Positions 18,218 through 28,909 are shown, counted from the stretch's first letter. The stretch is 64,000 nucleotides of DNA from Streptomyces sp. NRRL S-646 (GCF_000720765.1 NZ_JODC01000032.1:45385-109384), one strand, 5' to 3'. A program made the numbers and translations. The notes: generated by a model not told the origin, from the sequence alone.

Positions 18218-19704
18218 GGGTGTGCTGCTCCGTTCTGCACAGGGCCGGTCGGGGAGGGGTCGTCGAGGTGGACGCGGGCGGTCTCGGATATCCGCTCGGG
18301 ATGCCGCCGCATGAGCACCAGCAGCACCACGACGCCGACGGCCATCCACACGGCGACGACCGGTCCCGCGTAGGAGACGGGCGCGGTCAGTGCGGTGACG
18401 AAGTCGAAGACGGGCAGGCCCGCCGCGGTCAGCAGCGCGGGCACGAACGCGATGATGCCCAGCAGCGGCAGCAGCAGATGCCGTACCGGTTTGAGCAACT
18501 CCCGCCTGCGGCGAAGGAAATAGCCGGCGCAGGAGAGGTTGACGACGATGTACACGCCGATCACGACGGTGACGATCACCGTGGCGAGCAGCAGGAACGC
18601 CGTCACCGGGTCGTAGCCGAAGCCGAGCCCCAGCACCGCACCGACCGCCACCACGGTCTGTACGGCGATTCCGGCGACGGGGGAGCGGTGTCTGGGGTGG
18701 AGCGTGGCGAAGAGGCGGGGCAGGACGCGGATGCAGGCCAGGGCGAAGGCCGTACGGGTGGAGACGTTGGCGCATGCGTTGGCGTTGGCGATCGTCGAGT
18801 TCACCACGGCCAGGAACACCAGCACCCAGAACAGGCCGAACGACGCCCGTGCCACACCCTCCCAGGACGCTGCGCCGGAGGCCCCGAACTTCGCGAACCG
18901 GTCAGGCCCGACGTACACCGTCATGGCGTAGGTGGTGACCACGTAGAACAGGCCGATCCCGAGCGCCGCGCCGAGTACCGCCCGGTGCATGGTGCGGCGC
19001 GGGTTGCGTGTCTCCTCGGCGAGCGGCGCCGCGGCCTCGAACCCGGCGAAGGCCAGTACCGTGTACACCGACCCGGCGAATACCCCGCTGACCCCGTGGT
19101 AGCCCTCGGCCGTGTGCGAAGTGCCGAACACCGAAAGGGTGTTGTCCGCTCCCGCCTTGCCGATCAGCCAGACGGCGAACACCAGGAGGACAAGGACCTC
19201 GAAGACGCCCAGGACGGTGCCGAAGCGGGCCGAGGCACGCACCCCGAAGTACCCTGTGGCCGCGATGATCGCCGCACCCGCGAGCGCCCAGGGCCACCAC
19301 AGGTCTGCCGGATAGGAGGACCACTCCTGGTGCAGCGTGCCGGCCGTGGTGAAGCCGAGCTGCAGAAGCAGCAGCGGCGGCACCAGCGCCTCCACGAACA
19401 CATAGCCCCAGCCGACGAGGAAGCCGACCGCCGGATGCAGCCCCTGCGCCGCATACGTCGACACCGAGCCCGCCGCCGGGAGCTCACGCGCCAGCTCGGC
19501 CACGCAGGACGCGGTGAACAGGCAGGCCACCAGCGCGATCAGCACGGCCAGTGGCAGACTTCCGCCGGCGAAGGCCGCGCCCGACGGAATGGACGCGGCG
19601 ACGGCTGCGGCCGGTGCCATGGCCGTGATGCTCTGGAACAGCACCTCGCGCAGCCCGATCGCGTCGCGCCTGAGACCTACGTCCGCTGTCACATCCCCCG
19701 ACAT
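18214..19704 (-). CDS. APC-superfamily amino acid/amide permease
   Basis: A 496-residue permease with about 12 hydrophobic helices. The conserved helix-1 start is LFQSITAMAPAAAVA, with a helix-3 region of SVSTYAAQGLHPAVGFLVGW and a helix-6-like AGFEAAAPLAEETRNPRR. This is the pattern of amino acid/polyamine/organocation transporters. The ATG at 19704 has a GAGGGGG ribosome site; frames extending further upstream lack one. The four-base overlap with the acetamidase suggests it imports the amide, or an amino-acid amide, that the amidase splits. Confidence 0.85.
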   Translation of the reverse strand: MSGDVTADVGLRRDAIGLREVLFQSITAMAPAAAVAASIPSGAAFAGGSLPLAVLIALVACLFTASCVAELARELPAAGSVSTYAAQGLHPAVGFLVGWGYVFVEALVPPLLLLQLGFTTAGTLHQEWSSYPADLWWPWALAGAAIIAATGYFGVRASARFGTVLGVFEVLVLLVFAVWLIGKAGADNTLSVFGTSHTAEGYHGVSGVFAGSVYTVLAFAGFEAAAPLAEETRNPRRTMHRAVLGAALGIGLFYVVTTYAMTVYVGPDRFAKFGASGAASWEGVARASFGLFWVLVFLAVVNSTIANANACANVSTRTAFALACIRVLPRLFATLHPRHRSPVAGIAVQTVVAVGAVLGLGFGYDPVTAFLLLATVIVTVVIGVYIVVNLSCAGYFLRRRRELLKPVRHLLLPLLGIIAFVPALLTAAGLPVFDFVTALTAPVSYAGPVVAVWMAVGVVVLLVLMRRHPERISETARVHLDDPSPTGPVQNGAAHP

Positions 19705-19887
19705 GTGAATCCCCCTCAACCCACGCCGACTTGCCCCACGCCGCCCGACCCGGCGGGAGTGCCTCGCGTGAATCACGGTACGGCGCTTGCGAGTTGGGCA
19801 GAAGGGCGCAGCGTGCTTCGGTGGACGACGGTGCGAATGTGGAAAACCCGGCCACCCGTACGGGTGAAGCCGACGGCTGGGCGCGAT

Positions 19888-20430
19888 CTACTGCGTACGC
19901 CGCAGGCTTGCCGAGAGATGGTGCTGCAACGGCCGGCCGACCGCCGCGAGGTCGAAGGCGAAGGTGAGGGTGTCGTCGTCGGCGAGGGTGTAGCGGCGGC
20001 GGGTGGCGGTGACCTCCTTCGCGGTGGGGGTGAGCGCCACGTCGTGGGTGGAGAGGTCCACCGTGCCCTCGCCCGCCCGGCCGACCGCGATCTCCGCAAT
20101 CCCGGTGGGCTGGGTGATCAGTGCCTCCACCCGGCCCTCGGGCTGAAGCCGCCACCAGCCGCTCTCCCGGGCCGCCGGACGCAGCGGTGCGCCGTCGGCA
20201 TCGAGCAGCCAGGCCCGGGCCTCGTAGTGGAGGAAGGGGCGCCCGTCATGGCTGAAGACGACCTCCTGCCCGTACGCGAAGTCCCCGTCGAGCGTCGGGT
20301 AGCCGCCCTCGCCGCGGCCCTGCCATGCACCCAGGAGGCCGAGCACGGGCGCGAGCAGAGGGTGTGGTGCGGGCGGTGCGTCCGGCCGCCGGCTGTCGGG
20401 GTACGGGTGCTCAGCTGCTGGGTCGAACAC
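19888..20430 (-). CDS. Nitrobindin-like heme-binding beta-barrel protein (DUF1794/FABP-like)
   Basis: A 180-residue cytoplasmic protein. It has the family signature [13 protein letters not shown] (about residues 34-46), an aromatic/acidic barrel and a conserved C-terminal histidine ([11 protein letters not shown]) that would be the proximal heme ligand. Nitrobindins bind ferric heme and react with NO or peroxynitrite. The GTG start is backed by GAGGAG eight bases upstream. It is downstream of the ROK gene on the same strand, with an 88-base gap, so it may be separately expressed. Confidence 0.85.
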   Translation of the reverse strand: MFDPAAEHPYPDSRRPDAPPAPHPLLAPVLGLLGAWQGRGEGGYPTLDGDFAYGQEVVFSHDGRPFLHYEARAWLLDADGAPLRPAARESGWWRLQPEGRVEALITQPTGIAEIAVGRAGEGTVDLSTHDVALTPTAKEVTATRRRYTLADDDTLTFAFDLAAVGRPLQHHLSASLRRTQ

Positions 20431-20518
20431 GGTTGCGCTCCTCGGGTCGTGCCGGTGCCGGGGAAAGCCTAAGGCGGGTGCAGGGTGCTGATCCGGAACA
20501 GCGGCGCGGGTGCCGGGG

Positions 20519-21727
20519 TCAGGCTCGTTCGGCCACCGCCGCGGGGTCGTCCAGCACCGCCCGCACCACCGAGTGCGCCGCGCCCAGCAGGGGCCCTTCC
20601 GGGCCCAGCCGCGACACGGACACCGGACAGGCGGGGCCCGCGGTGCGCCGGTCCAGCTCGGCCTCCAGCGACGGCAGTAGCCACGGCGCGAGCCCGGCCA
20701 GCGCGCCGCCCAGCACCACGCCCTCGGGATCCAGCAGGTTGACCGCCCCGGTCAGCGCGATGCCGAGCGCCTTCCCCGCGTCGCGCAGCGCACCTCGTAC
20801 GTCCTCGTCGCCCTCTGCGGCCCGGCCCGCAAGCAGCCCGACCCGGTCCTCGCCCGGCTCCAGGCCCGCCGCCCGCAGCACCGCCTCCTCACCGGCGTAC
20901 TGCTCCAGACACCCGCGCCCGCCGCACGGGCAGGCAGGCCCCTCCGGCTGCACCGGGACATGCCCCAGCTCGCCCGCGAAACCACGCGTCCCGCGCAGCA
21001 GCCCCCCGGCCACGACGACCGCCGCGCCGATACCGATCTCCGCCGAGACATGCAGGAAGTCGTGCGGGGTGCGTTCCCCGAGCCAGAGTTCGGCGAGCGC
21101 ACCGAAGTTGGCCTCGTTGTCGACGGTCAGCGGGATGTCGGTGGGCAGCAGCGCCCCGATGTCGGTGTCGTGCCAGTCGAGGTTCGGGGCGCGTACGACG
21201 GTGCGGGCGTCGCGCGCCACCAGGCCCGGCACGGCCACCGCGAGCCCCGCGGGCCACAGCCCCTCGCGCTCCGCCTCGGCGACCACCCGGCGCACCAGAT
21301 CGGTGAGTTCCTCGATCACCGGCTCGGGCAAGCGGCCGCGGTTGGCGCCGTGTCGCACGGCACGCGCGCGTACCTGTCCGCGCAGGTCGACCGCGCAGAC
21401 CGCGAGGTGGTCCACGCCGATCTCGGCGCCGATGCCGGCGGGGCCGTGACCGCTGACGGCGAGCGCCGAGCCGGGACGGCCCACCCGTCCGGGCCGCTCG
21501 GGTCCCAGCTCTTCGAGCAGTCCGGTGCGTATGAGCTCGTCGACAAGGGTCGACACGGCCGCCCGGGTCAGCCCGATGCGGGAGGCGACGGTGGCTCGGG
21601 AGAGCGGTCCCTCGGCGCTGACGGTGTGCATCACCCGGGCGAGATTGCGGCGGCGCATGCCCTGCTGGGTGTCGGGCAGCGCCCGCCCCGGGCCGGCCGG
21701 GTGGGCCTCGTGCAGCGGTGCGGTCAT
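20519..21727 (-). CDS. xylR: ROK-family transcriptional repressor, probable xylose regulator
   Basis: A 402-residue ROK protein. The N-terminal winged helix-turn-helix (about residues 25-85, [22 protein letters not shown]) is followed by a sugar-kinase-like fold with [10 protein letters not shown], the zinc motif [14 protein letters not shown] and [15 protein letters not shown]. Proteins of this type repress pentose operons until the sugar binds. It lies ten bases after xylB in the same direction and across from xylA, so it should control the xylA/xylB divergent promoter. The ligand D-xylose is inferred from context. Confidence 0.88.
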   Translation of the reverse strand: MTAPLHEAHPAGPGRALPDTQQGMRRRNLARVMHTVSAEGPLSRATVASRIGLTRAAVSTLVDELIRTGLLEELGPERPGRVGRPGSALAVSGHGPAGIGAEIGVDHLAVCAVDLRGQVRARAVRHGANRGRLPEPVIEELTDLVRRVVAEAEREGLWPAGLAVAVPGLVARDARTVVRAPNLDWHDTDIGALLPTDIPLTVDNEANFGALAELWLGERTPHDFLHVSAEIGIGAAVVVAGGLLRGTRGFAGELGHVPVQPEGPACPCGGRGCLEQYAGEEAVLRAAGLEPGEDRVGLLAGRAAEGDEDVRGALRDAGKALGIALTGAVNLLDPEGVVLGGALAGLAPWLLPSLEAELDRRTAGPACPVSVSRLGPEGPLLGAAHSVVRAVLDDPAAVAERA

Positions 21728-21737
21728 GCCCCCGTCC

Positions 21738-23180
21738 TCAGCTGTCGGTGCTCCGCTCCAGCAGCGGGGCCGCGTCGGAGAGTACCCCGGCGATCCTCGC
21801 CAGCGTCGCCTCGTCCCGCTGCACGGCCTCCAGCACCGGGCCCGCGGCGGTGTTCCAGCGCCGGGCGACCGAGGCCGGATCCTCCCCGGTCAGCAGGCCC
21901 GCCGCCTGCGCCGCGGCGCCCAGCGCGACCAGTTCCTTGGCCTGGGGCACCTGGACCGGGCGGCCCGACAGGCGGCGTACGGTCTGCTGCCAGGCCGTGC
22001 CCCGGGCGCCCCCGCCGATCAGCAGCAGCGGCGTCGAGCGGTCCGCGTCCTCGTCGAGGACCAGGTCGAGCGCGCCGAGCAGCGAGTGCACGGCGCCGTC
22101 GTAGGCGGCCTGCAGGAGCTGACCGCCGGTGGTGTCGTGGCGCAGCCCGTGCAGCAGGCCGGAGGCGCTGGGCAGGTTGGGGGTGCGCTCGCCGTCCAGG
22201 TAGGGCAGCAGGGTGATGCCGATGGCCGGTTCGACGGCCTCGCGGTCCAGGCCCAGCAGTGTGGCGACGCGGTCGACGGCGAGCGTGCAGTTCAGGGTGC
22301 AGGCCAGCGGCAGCCAGTCGCCGTGGGCGTCCGCGAAGCCCGCCACCGTGCCGGTCGGGTCGGCAGGGCGCCGCTTGGAGACCGCGTACACCGTGCCCGA
22401 GGTGCCCAGGCTGAGCACGGGGGTGCCGGGACGCAGCCCGAGGCCGAGCGCCGCGGCGGCGTTGTCACCCGTGCCCGGCGCGACCAGGGTGCCCTTGGAG
22501 AACGGCAGGTCGTGGCTGTCGCGCACGGTGCCCGCCACCTCACCGGGCCGGACCACCCGGGGCAGCAGCGCGGGATCGAGCCCCACGTGCGCGAGGGTCT
22601 CCTCGTCGTAGGACTCCGTCCCCGAGGCCCACCACCCCGTACCGGAGACGTCGCCGCGGTCGGTCGTGCCCTGCCCGGTCAGCCGCTCGGTGAGGTAGTC
22701 GTGGGGCAGGCGCACCGCCCTGGTGGCGCGGACCGCCTCCGGCTCGTTCTCGGCCAGCCAGGCCCATTTGGTGACGGTGAAGGAGGGGCCGGGCACGCTT
22801 CCGGTGCGCTCCGCCCAAGCCTTCGGGCCGCCCAGCTCCTCGACCAGCCGGCGGGCCTGCGGCGCCGAACGCACGTCGTTCCACAGCAGCGCCGGGCGCA
22901 CCGGCTCGCCCCGCTCGTCCAGCGTGACCAGGCCGTGCTGCTGCCCGCCGATCGAGACCGCGGCGGCCTCGTGTGCCGCGTCACCGCACTGGTCGAGCGC
23001 CGCGCACAGGGCGTCCCACCACTGGCGCGGGTCGCTCTCGCGGCCGGCCCCGGAGGAGACGGTGTGCGGTGCCTGGCCGCTCGCGACGACCTGACCGGTG
23101 GCCGCGTCGACGACGAGCGCCTTGGTGGACTGAGTGGACGTGTCCACGCCGACGACGAGCGGACCCTCGGCTGCTGACAT
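21738..23180 (-). CDS. xylB: Xylulokinase
   Basis: A 480-residue FGGY-family kinase. It shows the N-terminal phosphate loop GVDTSTQSTKALVVD, the catalytic region ALLWNDVRS, GTGDNAAAALGLGL and the C-terminal LIGGGARGTAWQQTV. It phosphorylates D-xylulose to xylulose 5-phosphate for the pentose phosphate route. The ATG at 23180 has GGGAG before it. It is divergent from xylA and followed directly by the ROK regulator, the normal Streptomyces xylose locus order. Confidence 0.94.
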   Translation of the reverse strand: MSAAEGPLVVGVDTSTQSTKALVVDAATGQVVASGQAPHTVSSGAGRESDPRQWWDALCAALDQCGDAAHEAAAVSIGGQQHGLVTLDERGEPVRPALLWNDVRSAPQARRLVEELGGPKAWAERTGSVPGPSFTVTKWAWLAENEPEAVRATRAVRLPHDYLTERLTGQGTTDRGDVSGTGWWASGTESYDEETLAHVGLDPALLPRVVRPGEVAGTVRDSHDLPFSKGTLVAPGTGDNAAAALGLGLRPGTPVLSLGTSGTVYAVSKRRPADPTGTVAGFADAHGDWLPLACTLNCTLAVDRVATLLGLDREAVEPAIGITLLPYLDGERTPNLPSASGLLHGLRHDTTGGQLLQAAYDGAVHSLLGALDLVLDEDADRSTPLLLIGGGARGTAWQQTVRRLSGRPVQVPQAKELVALGAAAQAAGLLTGEDPASVARRWNTAAGPVLEAVQRDEATLARIAGVLSDAAPLLERSTDS

Positions 23181-24543
<1,363 letters not shown>

Positions 24544-24561
24544 ACGGCACGCGTACACGTG

Positions 24562-24596
24562 CGCGTGCGTGCTTGATCCGTATGCGCACGCACGCG
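24562..24596 (+). terminator. Hairpin after xylA
   Basis: CGCGTGCGTGC (24562-24572) pairs exactly with GCACGCACGCG (24586-24596), loop 13, starting 19 bases after the xylA stop. There is no T-run. Confidence 0.5.
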
Positions 24597-24711
24597 TGCC
24601 CGAGCGACTCCCGCGCGGAATGCCCCGGAACCGTACGGTCCATGGCATGGGGCCGTATCAACTTCCGTGCGGGGGTCGCCGCCTGCCCGATCTGCCGCGA
24701 CTCTGGACGGT

Positions 24712-25125
24712 ATGGCCACACCGCCGGTACCGCCTCGACCGCCCGGCCCGCCGGGTGACACACCGCCAGCGGGCGGCGGGTTCGGACCACCTCCGACCTA
24801 CGGCGACGGGCAGCCGTCCCCGCCACCGCCCAGGCGACGGCGCAGCCCGCTCTTCGTCCTCCTGGTCGCCCTCGCGGCGGTCGCCGCAGTGGCCGTCGTC
24901 GTCCTGATGGCCTCCGACCACGACGACTCGCCCGACAAGAAAACACCCAACGGCACCGGTGCGAGCTCCGGCCGCACACGGTCGCCGTCCCTGAGCATTC
25001 CGACGGAACTGCCGAGCAAGCTGCCCAGCAGACTGCCGTCGAAGCTGCCCAGTGGACTGCCGAGCAGTGTCCCGAGCGACCTTGAATCGCTGATTCCTTC
25101 CTTGGGGGACGTCGACCTGCCATGA
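24712..25125 (+). CDS. Small single-pass membrane protein with Pro-rich N-terminus and LPS repeats
   Basis: A 137-residue protein not assigned to a known family. Residues 1-45 are rich in Pro and Gly, followed by an RRRR stop-transfer cluster and one membrane helix (FVLLVALAAVAAVAVVVLM, about residues 45-65). The outer part ends in a short repeat of K/R/G-LPS units (about residues 97-122). The charge pattern suggests the N-terminus is inside and the repeat outside. Ribosome-site support is weak. It lies alone between xylA and the 8-bp tandem repeat; no function is proposed. Confidence 0.6.
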   Translation: MATPPVPPRPPGPPGDTPPAGGGFGPPPTYGDGQPSPPPPRRRRSPLFVLLVALAAVAAVAVVVLMASDHDDSPDKKTPNGTGASSGRTRSPSLSIPTELPSKLPSRLPSKLPSGLPSSVPSDLESLIPSLGDVDLP

Positions 25126-25169
25126 CGCGAGGTCAGGCACCGTGAGAAGACACCCCACGATGCCAACGG

Positions 25170-25241
25170 CCAAGCGGCCAAGCGGCCAAGCGGCCAAGCG
25201 GCCAAGCGGCCAAGCGGCCAAGCGGCCAAGCGGCCAAGCGG
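25170..25241. repeat. Nine perfect tandem copies of an 8-bp unit (CCAAGCGG)
   Basis: Seventy-two bases of uninterrupted CCAAGCGG repeats, preceded by one imperfect copy. The unit length is not a multiple of three, and no convincing gene crosses it. It lies 45 bases after the small membrane protein and about 490 bases before the Gly-rich protein. Slippage would change its length by 8. Confidence 0.95.
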
Positions 25242-25586
25242 CGAAGGGGAGTGCAGGGGGTGACTGTCCGCAGGCTCGGCCCGGATACTGCGGACAGGTA
25301 GTTCGTCTTCTCCATGACCCTGCCCGGGCTGCTCGTCGTGCTGACCCTGCTGGCCTTCGGCCGCGTGCGCAGGCGGTTATTGACGGTCTGCATCTTCGGT
25401 CGCCTGCGGACCCATGCGGAGTGGGCTCGATCGCGTCCTCCAGGGAGGCCGGGAGGGCTGAGGGATGTCGGCTCCGACTGTTCGCCATTTCGTTGGTGGG
25501 TCGACGGGTCGGTGGCCACATCTGATCGGTGAGTGCGCGGCGCGGTCGAGGTGCTCGGTGCCCGGCAACTGCCCTGCTCGTTGCAC
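25242..25586. other. Intergenic stretch without a recognised gene
   Basis: Between the tandem repeat and the promoter of the Gly-rich operon. Frames on both strands look like noise and lack ribosome sites. Confidence 0.5.
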
Positions 25587-25615
25587 TTGCGCCGTCCATG
25601 CCAAGGCTCTATAAC
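25587..25615 (+). promoter_or_regulatory. Vegetative-type promoter of the Gly-rich/FHA/kinase operon
   Basis: The -35 TTGCGC (25587-25592), a spacer of exactly 17 bases and the -10 TATAAC (25610-25615) fit a principal sigma factor promoter. The start of transcription would be near 25622, leaving a leader of about 110 bases before the Gly-rich gene. Confidence 0.6.
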
Positions 25616-25730
25616 GTCTCCAGCAGGTATCGGCGGGGATGGCCGGAAATGGCAGTTGCCGCCGACCAGGGGGGATCCTCGGCTCCGTCGCGATCGGCAT
25701 CAGTGCCCCCGGAGCGATGGAGACCGAACC

Positions 25731-27134
25731 ATGACCAACGACGCATATCGTGCTGCCCTGACCCGCCTGGCCGTCGACCCGGCCTTCCGTGCCGAACTCG
25801 ACGGCGACACCGGCGAGGTTGCGCGAAGACTCGGCCTGTCGCTCGCCCAGGTCGCCGAACTCCGCTCCCTCCGCGTCGAGTCCGCCACCGACGGGGGACC
25901 GGCCGCTCTCGACCCACGGCTGTCCAAGTCGTCCCTGTTCTTCGGAAGCGCGGCGCACGCGCTGGCGCATCACGACATCACCGCTGACCACACCGTCCCG
26001 GTCGACCACCACGCCGAGGTGACGCACGAGGCCTCCACGACCCACGCCGTCCCGGCTGAGCAGGTCTCAGGCGATCACGATGCCGGTGCCCCGGCCTCCA
26101 CCGAGCAGGGCTACGACCTGTCAGGTCCCGCCGGGGGCCAGGAGGGCGCCGCCGGCCTGGACACGGCAGCCACCGGTACCCACAGCCTGCTCGGCGGCCC
26201 CCTGCTGGACCGGTCCCCGGCCGAAGTGGCCGGCGAGCTCGGCCAGGTGGGCAACTTCGGTGAGTTCGGAGGGTTCGGGGACCATGTCGGCGGTCGCGCC
26301 GAGGGGGGCTTCGGTGACTTCGGCGCCGGGGGCGACGGCGGGTTCGGCGGCGCCGAAGGGGACTTCGGCGGGTTCGGTGGCGGTGCCGACGGCGGGTTCG
26401 GCGGTGGTGGCCTTGGCGACGGCGGCTTCGGTGACGGCGGTGCGGGTTCCGGTGGGTTCGGCGACTTCGGGGGCCATGGCGGCTTCGGCGGTGCCGGCGG
26501 GGAAGGCGGCGGGGACGCCGGTCACTTCGGCCACGGTGGCATCTACGACCGTGACGGCGGCGAAGGCGGCGGCGGCGAGGGCGGCGGCGGCGAGGGTGGC
26601 GGCGGCGAGGGTGGCGGCGGCGAGGGCGGTGGCGACTCGGAGAACAGCAACCGTCCCAGTGGTGGTGGTGGCCATGGCGGCGGTGGCGAGGGTGGTGGCG
26701 GTGGTGGCGAAGGTGGTGGCGACCCCGAGAACACCAACCGTCCCAGTGGTGGTGGCCATGGCGGCGGTGGCGAGGGTGGCGGCGGCGGTGGCGAAGGTGG
26801 TGGCGACCCCGAGAACACCAACCGTCCCAGTGGTGGCGGTGGCCACGGCGGCGGTGACGGTGGGGGCGACGGAAACGGCGGAGGCAGCCACGAGAACATC
26901 GGTCGGCGTCCCGGCGGTGTCGGTGAGCCCGGCGGTGGTAACCGCATCATCGTCCAGGGTGGCCTGCCCGCCTCGGGCGAGGGTGGCAACGGTGCTCACA
27001 TCATCGTCCAGGGTGGCCTGCCCGCCTCCGGCCTCGGAAACGCCGCCACGCACCTGCCGGACTCGGGCCCCGCCGCGGAAGGCGACGCAGGTTTCGACGG
27101 CGGAACGTTCGCCAGCGGTTCCGGCGCAGGCTGA
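25731..27134 (+). CDS. Gly-rich repeat protein with leader-like N-terminus (possible substrate/precursor)
   Basis: A 467-residue protein. Residues 1-50 (MTNDAYRAALTRLAVDPAFR… with ARRLGLSLAQVAELRSL) form a compact helical segment like leader regions of processed peptides. An Ala/His/Thr-rich stretch follows. From about residue 165 the chain is mostly Gly with Phe-Gly (GGFGDFGG) and then GGGGEGG repeats. Three modules of about 29 residues share P/S-EN-x-NRPSGGG, and a fourth is diverged (HENIGRRPGG). Near the end IIVQGGLPASG occurs twice. GGAG is nine bases before the ATG, and the next gene starts eight bases after the stop. No family was recognised; a role as substrate of the downstream protease and kinase is inference. 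Confidence 0.7.
   Translation: MTNDAYRAALTRLAVDPAFRAELDGDTGEVARRLGLSLAQVAELRSLRVESATDGGPAALDPRLSKSSLFFGSAAHALAHHDITADHTVPVDHHAEVTHEASTTHAVPAEQVSGDHDAGAPASTEQGYDLSGPAGGQEGAAGLDTAATGTHSLLGGPLLDRSPAEVAGELGQVGNFGEFGGFGDHVGGRAEGGFGDFGAGGDGGFGGAEGDFGGFGGGADGGFGGGGLGDGGFGDGGAGSGGFGDFGGHGGFGGAGGEGGGDAGHFGHGGIYDRDGGEGGGGEGGGGEGGGGEGGGGEGGGDSENSNRPSGGGGHGGGGEGGGGGGEGGGDPENTNRPSGGGHGGGGEGGGGGGEGGGDPENTNRPSGGGGHGGGDGGGDGNGGGSHENIGRRPGGVGEPGGGNRIIVQGGLPASGEGGNGAHIIVQGGLPASGLGNAATHLPDSGPAAEGDAGFDGGTFASGSGAG
26635..26890 (+). repeat. Coding repeat of about 87 bp (EN-x-NRPSGGG module)
   Basis: Three near-identical modules start near 26635, 26723 and 26810, each with AACCGTCCCAGTGGTGG followed by Gly/Glu codons. 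A diverged fourth (HENIG) begins near 26890. They are in frame with the Gly-rich protein. Confidence 0.8.
26945..27028 (+). repeat. Two copies of a 30-bp direct repeat, 54 bases apart
   Basis: Identical 30-base segments begin at 26945 and 26999 (CATCATCGTCCAGGGTGGCC…). They encode IIVQGGLPAS twice, separated by a short Gly/Asn linker. Confidence 0.85.
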
Positions 27135-27142
27135 GCCACCGC

Positions 27143-28909
27143 ATGCTCTGCCGTGTCTGCCGCGTCCACGTGCGGCGCGACTTCCCGTACTGCCTGCACT
27201 GCGGTACCCCGCGCCGGGGTGCCGCGTCGACCTCGTTCGCCGCACCCCAGTTGCGCGGCCTCGACGAACCCACGCTGCTCGTCTCGCTGACCGCCCCGGT
27301 CACCACGCTGGGCCGGGGCGAGGACAACGACGTGGTCCTGTCCGACACCAGCGTCTCGCGCCGCCACGCCCGCATCGTCCGCACCGCTGAGGGCTTCCGG
27401 ATCGAGGACCTGGACTCCTTCAACGGCACCGCCGTCGGCGGCGTCGACCTGCACGGCGGTGCGGCCGGCCTCGCCGACGGCACCGAGCTGTCCGTCGGCG
27501 ACGTACGCCTGGTGTTCGAGCAGCCTCGCGACACCCGGATCGGCTCGCGCACGATGGTCGTCGGCACCCAGCTGACGCAGCTGCCCACCGCCGGACAGGC
27601 CGGGCAGGAGGAGGCCCCCGAGGCGAACGGTCCGCTCACCGCGCGCCCCCGCCGCCGTTCGGGCTGGGCCCTCAAGCAGATCCCGACCGAACGCGGCGCA
27701 CCCCGCTGGGTGCTCAACAGCACCAGAACAGGGCGCTATCTCGAACTGGACGAGCGCCAGGTCTTCCTGTGGCACGCCCTTGACGGCGATAACACCGTAC
27801 GGGACCTGCTGTTCGCCTACGCCGACCGCTACGGCGAACTCGCCCTGCCCCGCATCGAGTCCGCGCTGGCCGCGTTCGCGGACGCCGGGCTGCTGCGTGG
27901 CCTGCCCGGGCGGCCGGAGGAGGAGCGGCCGAAGGGCTGGCGGCGGGTGGCGCGTGCCGTATACCGGGCGCTGCTGAAACTGGAGGTGTCCGTCCCCGGC
28001 CTCGACCGGCTGGTGACCCGGCTCTACCAGGCTTTCGGCTGGCGGCTGTTCACCCGGACCGGGGTGCTGCTCGCCTGGCTGTCGGTGACCGGTGGCCTCG
28101 CCGCGTTCTTCGCCGCGCAGGGGCGGCACCATCTACTGGACTTCGGCGGGGCGGGCGTGTGGGGCCCGGTCGTGCTGGCCGCCGGATATGTGAGCGCGCT
28201 GCTCGTCCACGAGCTCACGCATGCGCTGGCCGTGAAGTCGTACGGCCGCAAGGTCAGGCGCGGCGGGTTTCTGCTGATGATGGGCATGCCGTTCGCGTTC
28301 GTGGACACCAGCGACATGTGGTTCGGCTCCCGCTGGTCGCGGGTCGTGGTGGCCCTGTCCGGGCCGCTGTCCACGGCGGCGCTGGCCGGCTGGTGCGCCA
28401 CGGGCGCGGCCCTGCTGCCCGCGGGACCCGCCTCGGCCGTCCTTTACCACCTCGCCTTCGGCCTGTATCTAAACACCCTCTACAACTTCAACCCGCTGAT
28501 GCCGCTGGACGGTTACCAGGCGCTGACCGACGCCCTGCGGGTGCCCCGGCTGCGCGAGGAGGCGAGCGCCTACTTCCGCACGGGCCTGTGGCGAGACCTG
28601 CGGGCGGGCAACCGGCCCGGCCCCCGCCAGGCAGGCCTCGCCGCCTACGGCCTCGCGGTCGTCGTAGGCACCTACGGCTTCCTCGGCCTCGCCCTGCTGG
28701 CCTGGCGCTCCCGCATCGGCGACCTGCTGGACGGCCGACTGGCCGAGCCGTGGCCCACGGTGATCGAGGCGGCCGTGGTTGCCCTGGTCGCCTTCCCGGT
28801 GTGGTCCGCGCCCGCCCGCTGGCTGCTGCGCCGGGTACGGCGCCGCCGGGACGCGAGGGACGTACCGCGGGGGGCCGGGCTCCCCGCGCCGGTGGAGGGG
28901 ACGGCATGA
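27143..28909 (+). CDS. Zinc-ribbon / FHA / PqqD-like / M50 membrane metalloprotease fusion
   Basis: A 588-residue membrane protein. A zinc ribbon comes first (residues 2-24, two Cys-x-x-Cys pairs), then an FHA domain (about 45-130, with TLGRGEDNDVVLSD, SVSRRHARI and DLDSFNGT). Residues about 185-255 (TGRYLELDERQVFLW, HALDGDNTVRDLLF) look like a PqqD-type winged helix, the domain that binds leader peptides in RiPP systems. The C-terminal membrane part has the M50 zinc motif VHELTHAL and a second-site NPLMPLDGY. FHA binds phosphothreonine, so a phosphorylated partner from the adjacent kinase is likely. Processing or export of the Gly-rich protein is inferred. It overlaps the kinase gene by ATGA. 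Confidence 0.8.
   Translation: MLCRVCRVHVRRDFPYCLHCGTPRRGAASTSFAAPQLRGLDEPTLLVSLTAPVTTLGRGEDNDVVLSDTSVSRRHARIVRTAEGFRIEDLDSFNGTAVGGVDLHGGAAGLADGTELSVGDVRLVFEQPRDTRIGSRTMVVGTQLTQLPTAGQAGQEEAPEANGPLTARPRRRSGWALKQIPTERGAPRWVLNSTRTGRYLELDERQVFLWHALDGDNTVRDLLFAYADRYGELALPRIESALAAFADAGLLRGLPGRPEEERPKGWRRVARAVYRALLKLEVSVPGLDRLVTRLYQAFGWRLFTRTGVLLAWLSVTGGLAAFFAAQGRHHLLDFGGAGVWGPVVLAAGYVSALLVHELTHALAVKSYGRKVRRGGFLLMMGMPFAFVDTSDMWFGSRWSRVVVALSGPLSTAALAGWCATGAALLPAGPASAVLYHLAFGLYLNTLYNFNPLMPLDGYQALTDALRVPRLREEASAYFRTGLWRDLRAGNRPGPRQAGLAAYGLAVVVGTYGFLGLALLAWRSRIGDLLDGRLAEPWPTVIEAAVVALVAFPVWSAPARWLLRRVRRRRDARDVPRGAGLPAPVEGTA

Noticed and set aside
25170..25241. Tandem repeat as a CRISPR array
   Set aside because: Units of 8 bases without spacers and no cas genes nearby.
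26635..26890. Repeats in the Gly-rich gene as a CRISPR array
   Set aside because: They are coding, in frame and continuous, with no unique spacers.
26121..27245. Ala/Thr-rich and Pro-rich frames opposite the Gly-rich gene
   Set aside because: They are the direct result of GGN repeats read in other frames. The Gly-rich frame has the promoter, ribosome site and tight operon spacing.
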